From: an uncultured Eubacteriales bacterium
Lineage (GTDB): Bacteria; Bacillota; Clostridia; Christensenellales; Pumilibacteraceae
DNA length: 14,453 bases
Assembly (NCBI GenBank): GCA_900553005.1
Contig: USBU01000011.1
Coordinates: 1 to 14,453, forward strand
Reading direction: 5' to 3'
Position numbers and translations under genes: made by a program. The notes below the pieces were generated by a model, which was not told where the DNA came from, made no database searches, and worked only from the letters and a program-made list of their open reading frames with translations. Below, one piece after another: positions 1-4,733 of this stretch (positions within the stretch are counted from its first letter, which is position 1; each line of letters starts with the position of its first letter).

Positions 1-30
1 TCGGCAGCGTCAGATGTGTATAAGAGACAG
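1..30 (+). other. Nextera/Tn5 sequencing adapter remnant (artefact)
   Basis: These bases equal the last 30 bases of the 33-base Nextera read-1 transposase adapter. Positions 12-30 are the 19-bp Tn5 mosaic end, which finishes in GTGTATAAGAGACAG. The match runs exactly to the contig edge, which is the pattern of untrimmed library adapter rather than of a genomic transposon. True genomic sequence starts at about position 31. Confidence 0.97.
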
Positions 31-77
31 CCCTTGTTATATTTACAGCCCTTAAGTCCGCATTTTAAATCCTTCAT
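31..77 (-). CDS. Small DUF1540-like Cys-rich protein, 5' part only
   Basis: On the minus strand an ATG at 77-75 follows an excellent ribosome binding site (AAAGGAGG, complement of 85-92) at 7-nt spacing. The readable peptide is MKDLKCGLKGCKYNKG, after which the frame runs into the adapter. The C-x5-C-x-Y-N pattern resembles the first half of the small metal-binding-type DUF1540 domain common in Clostridia and Bacilli, whose usual form is KCxxxxCxYNxxxxC. Only 15-16 residues are present, so the family call is tentative, while the start and ribosome binding site are convincing. The function of the family is not established. A TATAAT-like hexamer (complement of 95-100) lies close upstream, but I see no matching -35. 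Confidence 0.55.
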
Positions 78-484
78 AATTTTACCTCCTTTGGATTATA
101 TTTATTATGAGTAAAACGCTCGGCCGTTATTCATTATCCGCTGTGTATTTAGGCTGTAAAATCGAGGGATTTTTTTATTTTCCGCGATAATCGTTTTTTT
201 AGCCGATACAGTCCGGCAGTGGGACGTATTATCCTTTTTTGTTTGTGTTTTTCTCAAAATAAATTGCAAAAAACTGTAAATTTTAGTATGTTAACGCTTT
301 GCGCCGCGTTATTTCGGGATAACGGCTCGGACGCTTTTGGCCGTTTAGCGCAGACGGTCAAGATGATTTAAGAATTTTAGGCTTGACCTGATATCGGCGG
401 CGCTTTTTACGATTTCCCGGTATCGCTTCCCGGCGGATAAAGCGTTTTAATTTTTCGCGGCCGTGTAAATATTGTTTTGTCAAC
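78..484. other. Non-coding intergenic stretch, AT-rich with T tracts
   Basis: This is about 400 bp between the divergent DUF1540-like gene and rplI. I find no convincing gene: the longest plus-strand candidate (ATG near 289, 27 codons) has no ribosome binding site. There are several T tracts (170-176, 191-197, 233-239). One small hairpin is visible, CGTTAT (307-312) with ATAACG (319-324) and a 6-base loop. An A/T-rich stem-loop at 158-173 followed by T's is too weak to call a terminator. The stretch may hold promoter and leader elements for both flanking genes. Confidence 0.5.
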
Positions 485-513
485 TTGACAAAATTAATCG
501 GAAAGTATAGAAT
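485..513 (+). promoter_or_regulatory. Sigma-A-type promoter for rplI
   Basis: A perfect -35 TTGACA (485-490) is followed after 17 bp by TAGAAT (508-513), a 5/6 match to the -10 consensus. Transcription would begin around 520, giving a very short leader before the GGAGG at 526-530. A three-codon mini-ORF (ATG AAA ATA TGA, 532-543) sits between the ribosome binding site and the rplI ATG and overlaps that start; its meaning is unclear. Confidence 0.75.
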
Positions 514-539
514 ATAACAAAACACGGAGGTATGAAAAT

Positions 540-983
540 ATGAAAGTTGTGCTTACTGCCGACGTAAAAGGTCAGGGCAAAAAAAACGATATAATAAACG
601 TCAGCGACGGATACGCGCGCAATTATCTGATTAAAAATAAGCTTGCGGTGGAAGCGACTCCCTCTATGATAAACAGTCTGGAAATAGCGAGAAAGGCGGA
701 CGAGCATCGCAAAGCCGTTGAGAAAGCGGAGGCCAAAGCCTTGGCGGACCGTATTTCGGGCATGAACGTCAAAGTGAAAATCAAGGTGGGAGAGACGGGT
801 AAGCTTTTCGGCGCTCTTAATACTCAGAGTATTTCCGACGCGCTTAAGGCGGCCGGCGTCGATATAGATAAAAAGAAAATCGTTCTTGACGAAGTCGTTA
901 AGTCCGTCGGCACATACGAGGTGGTCGTCAAGCCCTATGCGGAAATTTCCGCTAAAATCAAGGTTACCGTAGAGGCGCTGTAA
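540..983 (+). CDS. rplI: 50S ribosomal protein L9 (bL9)
   Basis: This encodes a 147-residue protein, the normal length for bL9, which binds 23S rRNA near the base of the L1 stalk and helps reading-frame maintenance. The N-terminal domain is clear: MKVVLTADVKGQGKKNDIIN and then GYARNYL (about residues 25-31), with the family's glycine- and lysine-rich rRNA-binding loop. A helical lysine- and alanine-rich connector (about 40-75) leads to the C-terminal domain with the conserved GKLFGALNTQSI segment (about 87-98). GGAGG at 526-530 lies 9 nt before the ATG. L9 often lies in an rpsF-ssb-rpsR cluster or next to a phosphodiesterase or dnaB gene; here it has its own promoter and heads a cluster with membrane-protein genes. 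The next gene starts 67 bp downstream with no clear terminator between, so co-transcription is likely. Confidence 0.97.
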   Translation: MKVVLTADVKGQGKKNDIINVSDGYARNYLIKNKLAVEATPSMINSLEIARKADEHRKAVEKAEAKALADRISGMNVKVKIKVGETGKLFGALNTQSISDALKAAGVDIDKKKIVLDEVVKSVGTYEVVVKPYAEISAKIKVTVEAL

Positions 984-1050
984 AACGCGGTCTTAAACGC
1001 CTCTTTTATGCCAGGGAAAATCGTGAGAATATTTTATGGAGAGGTTTGGT

Positions 1051-1689
1051 ATGGTGGAAAAAAAGGACAGGAAAAAAGCTACCACCTTTTACGTGGTGCT
1101 GATAGCGTTATTTTCCGCGCTTGTCTGCGTTCTTACGGTTTTCGTTCAGATTCCGGTGGGATTCGGATATATAAATTTCGGCGACGCGCTTATTTTTATC
1201 GCCGCTTCGATGCTGGGGCCTATCGGGGGCGCCGTTGTTGGCGCGCTAGGCTCATCGCTGGCCGATATATTTACCGGTTTTGTGGTTTACGCTCCGTTTA
1301 CCTTTGTGATAAAGGGTGCGGAGGGTTTTTTATGCGGCATACTTTATCTTTACGTTTTTAAAAAACAGCGGCCGATTCTGCGCCGTCTGTACTCTATGCT
1401 GATTGCCGGCTCGGTCATAATAGTCGGTTATTTTCTTACCGACTGGATTTTGTTCGGCTGGGCGGCATCTTTGTTTAATTTTATTTCCGGACCGATTCAG
1501 GTCGGCGTTTCGCTTATTATAGCTATGATAATCATGCCGCGCGTGCCAGTGCTGTTTGAAAGTGTCAAACAGCATACCGATAACGACGATGAGGAGCAGT
1601 TTGAGCTTGAGCAAAGCAAGAAGAATCCGTCCGGCGAGCACGCGGAAGAAAACGACGCGGCCGGGGACGATAAAGCCGATCGAGGATAA
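1051..1689 (+). CDS. ECF transporter S component (PF07155-like), substrate unknown
   Basis: This is a 212-residue integral membrane protein with about five to six hydrophobic segments in its first 165 residues. The segment INFGDALIFIAA (about residues 41-52), then a glycine-rich helix (GPIGGAVVGALGSSLADIF) and APFTFVIKGAEGFL, is typical of the riboflavin-type and related S components of energy-coupling factor vitamin transporters. The S component binds the vitamin and docks with a shared EcfT/EcfA1/EcfA2 module, none of which is encoded here, so it would use a module made elsewhere. I chose the ATG at 1051 because GGAGAGG (1038-1044) sits 6 nt upstream; an in-frame ATG at 1036 would add five residues but lacks a ribosome binding site. 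The last 40 or so residues are an unusual, highly charged, probably disordered acidic tail. The substrate (riboflavin, pyridoxine, a pyrimidine precursor or other) cannot be read from the sequence. Confidence 0.8.
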   Translation: MVEKKDRKKATTFYVVLIALFSALVCVLTVFVQIPVGFGYINFGDALIFIAASMLGPIGGAVVGALGSSLADIFTGFVVYAPFTFVIKGAEGFLCGILYLYVFKKQRPILRRLYSMLIAGSVIIVGYFLTDWILFGWAASLFNFISGPIQVGVSLIIAMIIMPRVPVLFESVKQHTDNDDEEQFELEQSKKNPSGEHAEENDAAGDDKADRG

Positions 1690-1692
1690 TTT

Positions 1693-2595
1693 TTGCTTTT
1701 GGAGGATAAAATTCTTTCTGCTATGAAATGGTGGGATAATTTTAAAAGAAACAGACAGCTGAAACGAAAGCAAACTTCGGACAGGCGCGCGCTGAAGCGT
1801 ACACGTATGCTCAAAAACGGAGCGGTAAAGCGCAAGGGCCGTGCGGCGCTTTGTCTTGGCGGCGGCGGGGCGCGCGGCTTTGCGCATATCGGCGCGCTTC
1901 AGGCATTTAAGGAGGCCGGTATTGATTTCGATATTGTCGTAGGCTGTTCGGCGGGCAGTATCGTGGGCGCGCTGTACGCTGCCGGCGTAGAGCCCAAAGA
2001 AATTCTTGCGCATGGCTCGACGCTTAAAATGAAGGATATCAAAAAAGGCTTTATTTGGTCTCCGGACGACTCGATGAAAATAGGCAAAATAGTTTCCGAC
2101 ATAATAGGCGACAAGGATTTTAAAGATCTTAAAAAGCCTTTTTGCGCCGTTGCTACCGACCTGGTGGAGGGCAAACAGGTTATTCTCGACAAGGGCAGCG
2201 TGGCTGTGGCTGTGGCTGCCTCAAGCACCGTACCGCTGTTTTTTAAGCCTTTGGTTGTCGGAGACAAGCATCTGGTGGACGGGGGACTGTTAAATAATAT
2301 TCCGGCGGACGTCTGCAGAATGCTGGGCGCGGATTACGTTGTCACCGTTGACGTTAATCCCACGCGAGGCGGCGGCACAAAGGAGCTTGGTCTGGTAAGC
2401 GTTCTTAAGGCTTCGTTCGACATAATGGGAGCCAACGCGTCGGTGCACGGTCTGATAAATTCCGATATTATAGTTGCGCCTGACTTGTCGGCTTTTAAGG
2501 CGACGGACAAGGAGGGCTACGAGGAAATGTATAGGCTGGGTTACGAGGCGGCAAAGGCTAAGTGCTCTGAAATAATAGGTCTGATATATAAATAA
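1693..2595 (+). CDS. Patatin-like phospholipase family protein
   Basis: This is a serine hydrolase of the patatin/RssA type, expected to deacylate phospholipids or other lipids. With the TTG start the protein has 300 residues. The three family motifs are present: the oxyanion-hole loop GGGGARG (56-62), the nucleophile elbow GCSAG (84-88, Ser86), and the catalytic DGG (196-198, Asp196) in LVDGGLLNN. No signal peptide or membrane helix is seen. The N-terminal 50 residues are very lysine- and arginine-rich, which could favour contact with acidic membranes (inference). The start is uncertain: TTG at 1693 has GAGG (1683-1686) 6 nt upstream. The first ATG, at 1723, has a stronger GGAGG (1701-1705) but 17 nt away, and an in-frame ATT at 1711 lies 5 nt after that GGAGG. 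The gene starts 3 bp after the preceding stop, so the two are surely co-transcribed. The true substrate is unknown. Confidence 0.88.
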   Translation: MLLEDKILSAMKWWDNFKRNRQLKRKQTSDRRALKRTRMLKNGAVKRKGRAALCLGGGGARGFAHIGALQAFKEAGIDFDIVVGCSAGSIVGALYAAGVEPKEILAHGSTLKMKDIKKGFIWSPDDSMKIGKIVSDIIGDKDFKDLKKPFCAVATDLVEGKQVILDKGSVAVAVAASSTVPLFFKPLVVGDKHLVDGGLLNNIPADVCRMLGADYVVTVDVNPTRGGGTKELGLVSVLKASFDIMGANASVHGLINSDIIVAPDLSAFKATDKEGYEEMYRLGYEAAKAKCSEIIGLIYK

Positions 2596-2614
2596 GATCG
2601 GGTTTTTATTACTT

Positions 2615-2630
2615 ATGCGCATGTGCGCAT
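2615..2630. repeat. 7-bp inverted repeat in the gap before the MBL gene
   Basis: ATGCGCA (2615-2621) and TGCGCAT (2624-2630) form a perfect inverted repeat with a 2-bp centre. The 2-nt gap is too short for a stable RNA hairpin loop, so if functional it is more likely a protein-binding palindrome. It lies in the 75-bp gap between the patatin-like gene and the next gene. No known operator consensus is recognised. Confidence 0.35.
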
Positions 2631-2670
2631 GGATTTAAACGCCGCGTCCGGCGGCAGGGGAGAAAAATTC

Positions 2671-3951
2671 ATGGCTAAAAAAACAGGAGGCTCTAAGGCA
2701 GGATATAAGGCGCATTGGGGCGTAAGAATTCTGATAGTACTGCTGATCGGCGTAATATTGGGCGTGAGTTTGCTGTTTGAAAATAAAATCAACGCGGCGC
2801 TGGGGCTTACCAAGGTTAATGAGACGGAATACGACGGCACCGACGCTTCGGATATTATACAGCAGACCGTCGGAGACGATCTTAACGTGCATTTTGTGGA
2901 CGTGGGGCAGGGCGACGCATGTATTATAGAGCTGCCCGATGATAAAAACGTTATAATAGACGGCGGAGAAAAGGACGCCAGAGACGCTATTTTGTCTTAC
3001 ATAGAGGAAAATATCAAGGACGACGATGGTAAAACGATTTCGTATTTTGATTACGCAATACTTACTCATACCGACTCGGATCACTGCGGCTCGCTGGACG
3101 ACGTGCTGAACGCTTATCCTGCGGAGGTGTTTTACCGGCCCAATGTGCTTTGTACCTATAATGGCTTCAGCGATCCGGACGCGGCGCTGCTTACGCCGGA
3201 CTGCGCCGAAAAATCTACGAAAGCATATATGGAGGTGCTTGCGGCCGCAGATAAAAGCGATCCGGAGGTACGTATAAATTCGTGGGAGCTTGCGCCCATT
3301 GAGCCGGACGGGTTGGAGCCGGGAGACGCGGGCTATTACTCCATTACGTTTTACGGGCCTAACAGCAATGCGTATAAGGATTGGAACAATTACTCGCCGA
3401 TAATGATACTGGAGTATGAGGGCGAACGCATCGCTCTTACCGGCGATTGCGAAAAGGAAGGCGAGGCGGAATTCGCGGCCAAAGCGAGCAAAGGCGAGGG
3501 AAAGTTTGCCGTTTTTGACGACACTTATGCGGTCAGCGTCATAAAAGCCGGTCATCACGGAAGCCGCACCAGTACGGGAAAGGAGTTCATAGAGGCGGTC
3601 ACGACTCCGCAATCCGTGGAAAATACGCTTATAATAATAAGCTGCGGCGCCGATAATAAGTACAAGCATCCGCATCAGGAAAAGCTGGAGGAATTTAAAG
3701 AGCTCGGCTTTAAGGATGAAAACATTTTGCGCACAGATCAAAACGGCAGTATAGTTCTTTCCGTTCGGCTTGACGAGGCTACGGGACAAATGAGGCTGTT
3801 TTACGGCGCCGATCCCATGGTGAAAACGCAGGAAACAACTATCGATTGGCGCTATATCGCGCTTGCGATTTTTGTGGCGGCGGCTATGATAATTTTAATT
3901 GAGCCGGCCGTTAAAAAGGCTAAAAGTGCCGCGCGTAAAAGAAGCAGATAA
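2671..3951 (+). CDS. ComEC/Rec2-like metallo-beta-lactamase-fold protein, membrane-anchored
   Basis: The protein has 426 residues. A lysine-rich N-terminus is followed by one membrane helix (about 16-36), a linker, and a metallo-beta-lactamase fold of the ComEC C-terminal type: DVGQGD (77-82), IIDGG (95-99), the metal site HTDSDH (133-138), Asp259 in LTGDCEKEGE, and KAGHHGS (292-298). A second hydrophobic segment (about 395-411) ends in a basic tail, VKKAKSAARKRSR. Both ends carry positive charges next to a helix, so the positive-inside rule predicts both termini in the cytoplasm and the enzyme domain outside. It lacks the multi-helix competence domain of true ComEC, so it is not itself a DNA channel. 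Nuclease, phosphodiesterase or another hydrolase activity is possible. I chose the ATG at 2671 because AGGGGAG (2656-2662) lies 8 nt upstream; a GTG at 2623 would add 16 residues without a ribosome binding site. It is the last gene before the terminator at 4046-4080. Confidence 0.87.
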   Translation: MAKKTGGSKAGYKAHWGVRILIVLLIGVILGVSLLFENKINAALGLTKVNETEYDGTDASDIIQQTVGDDLNVHFVDVGQGDACIIELPDDKNVIIDGGEKDARDAILSYIEENIKDDDGKTISYFDYAILTHTDSDHCGSLDDVLNAYPAEVFYRPNVLCTYNGFSDPDAALLTPDCAEKSTKAYMEVLAAADKSDPEVRINSWELAPIEPDGLEPGDAGYYSITFYGPNSNAYKDWNNYSPIMILEYEGERIALTGDCEKEGEAEFAAKASKGEGKFAVFDDTYAVSVIKAGHHGSRTSTGKEFIEAVTTPQSVENTLIIISCGADNKYKHPHQEKLEEFKELGFKDENILRTDQNGSIVLSVRLDEATGQMRLFYGADPMVKTQETTIDWRYIALAIFVAAAMIILIEPAVKKAKSAARKRSR

Positions 3952-4045
3952 CGTTTTGCCGGCGGATTGCGCCGCGTCGCTTCCTTAAAACGGTGCGTCC
4001 GAATTGCATGACGGACGAAATGCGCTCTTGCAGAATATACGAATA

Positions 4046-4080
4046 ACGGTTCGTTTGTTTGTGCGGACCGTTTTTTTATT
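4046..4080 (+). terminator. Rho-independent terminator of the rplI cluster
   Basis: ACGGTTCG (4046-4053) pairs with CGGACCGT (4064-4071) with one G-U pair and a 10-nt loop, followed by TTTTTTT then ATT. It lies 94 nt after the MBL gene stop. A separate smaller inverted repeat, CGTCCG (3996-4001) with CGGACG (4012-4017), precedes it but lacks a T tract. Confidence 0.75.
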
Positions 4081-4330
4081 ACGTAAAAACGCGTTTTGTC
4101 TGCTTGCAAACAGTATTGAATAATAAATGCGCATACATACAATGGACGTATCCGGCAAGGAAATAAGACGACGGAAAAAATGATTACGCTATGTCCGTAA
4201 TAAATGTCGGAGTTATATAGGGAAATTACGCTGCAGCCGTCAGACGTTGCGTAAAGCGCCGCCGCCGGATTGAACGGCGGATATATTTTTCCGTTTTAAA
4301 GGGAAAAATCAAATTATTCATAAAATTTAC
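4081..4330. other. Intergenic stretch before the copper operon
   Basis: This is about 250 bp between the cluster terminator and the csoR promoter. No gene with a ribosome binding site was found on either strand. The only structure I can support is a GC-only hairpin, CCGCCG (4262-4267) with CGGCGG (4275-4280) and a 7-nt loop, followed by ATATATTTTT (4281-4290). It could be a second, insulating terminator on the plus strand just before the copper promoter. Confidence 0.4.
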
Positions 4331-4359
4331 TTGACACATACCCTGCAGGGGTATATAAT
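4331..4359 (+). promoter_or_regulatory. Consensus promoter of the csoR-copA operon
   Basis: A perfect TTGACA (4331-4336), a 17-bp spacer and a perfect TATAAT (4354-4359). Such a strong promoter would be constitutive without repression, and two CsoR-type palindromes lie on it, one filling the spacer and one over the expected start of transcription near 4366. Confidence 0.93.
4338..4354. promoter_or_regulatory. CsoR operator 1 (promoter spacer)
   Basis: ATACCCTGCAGGGGTAT is a 17-bp near-perfect palindrome of the Bacillota copper-operon type, resembling the TACCC-N5-GGGTA sites of copZA promoters. It occupies the spacer between the -35 and -10 hexamers, so CsoR bound here would exclude RNA polymerase. 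Copper binding to CsoR would release it. Confidence 0.9.
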
Positions 4360-4363
4360 GTAA

Positions 4364-4380
4364 ATACCCTGCGGGGGTAT
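4364..4380. promoter_or_regulatory. CsoR operator 2 (transcription start region)
   Basis: ATACCCTGCGGGGGTAT is a second copy of the palindrome, differing from operator 1 at one base (A to G at its tenth position). The two centres are 26 bp apart, about two and a half helical turns. This copy covers the expected transcription start and first transcribed bases. Confidence 0.88.
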
Positions 4381-4399
4381 CGCAAGGAGATGATAAATT

Positions 4400-4723
4400 A
4401 TGACTGAAAATACGGAATCGATATCTGAATGCGTCGCGTGCTCCGGTCGTACTAAAAAAAGAAGCGGCGAGGAGCTTGGCGCGCTTCTTAACAGGCTGAG
4501 CCGTATAGAGGGACAGGTACGGGGAATAAAAAGCATGGTCGAGAAGAGCGCTTACTGCGTGGATATACTTATTCAGGTATCCGCGGTTACGGCCGCGCTC
4601 AATTCCTTTAACAGGGAATTGCTTGCCGAGCATATACGCACCTGCGTGACGGACGATATCAAAGCGGAGAGGGTCGATGCCGTGGACGAGCTGGTGGAAG
4701 TTTTGAAGAGATTGATTAAATAA
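4400..4723 (+). CDS. csoR: Copper-sensing transcriptional repressor CsoR
   Basis: This 107-residue cytoplasmic all-helical regulator belongs to the CsoR/RcnR (DUF156) family. It binds the operators just upstream without copper and leaves DNA on binding Cu(I). The core motif LLNRLSRIEGQVRGIKSMVE (29-48) is clear. The Cu(I) ligands are Cys53, His78 and Cys82, with the same 25- and 4-residue spacing as C36-H61-C65 of the Mycobacterium tuberculosis protein. This cysteine at the third position, with the ligand trio intact, favours copper over the nickel or formaldehyde sensors of the family. A 25-residue N-terminal extension carries an extra CxxC (Cys11, Cys14). The ribosome binding site AAGGAG (4384-4389) lies 10 nt before the ATG. 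The stop codon forms part of the next gene's TAAGGAG ribosome binding site, so csoR and copA are one operon under autoregulation. Confidence 0.95.
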   Translation: MTENTESISECVACSGRTKKRSGEELGALLNRLSRIEGQVRGIKSMVEKSAYCVDILIQVSAVTAALNSFNRELLAEHIRTCVTDDIKAERVDAVDELVEVLKRLIK

Positions 4724-4733
4724 GGAGAATTTT

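Noticed and set aside
12..30. Tn5 mosaic end as evidence of a genomic transposon
   Set aside because: It is embedded in the Nextera read-1 adapter at the contig edge, so it is a library artefact.
158..176. AAAATC-GAGG-GATTTT hairpin with a T run as a terminator
   Set aside because: The stem is almost entirely A-T and too weak, and no upstream plus-strand gene needs it.
289..372. 27-codon plus-strand reading frame starting ATG at 289
   Set aside because: No ribosome binding site, no recognisable motif and AT-rich surroundings.
1008..1361. Plus-strand 117-codon frame overlapping the ECF S component
   Set aside because: Arginine- and tyrosine-rich composition typical of a shifted frame; no ribosome binding site, and the overlapping frame has clear family features.
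2200..2217. Three tandem copies of GTGGCT inside the patatin-like gene
   Set aside because: It encodes Val-Ala-Val-Ala-Val-Ala in a normal strand of the fold. Three copies of a hexamer are not enough to claim phase variation.
2635..3789. 384-codon minus-strand frame opposite the MBL gene
   Set aside because: Long only because codon bias leaves few antisense stops. The plus frame has the full metallo-beta-lactamase motif set.
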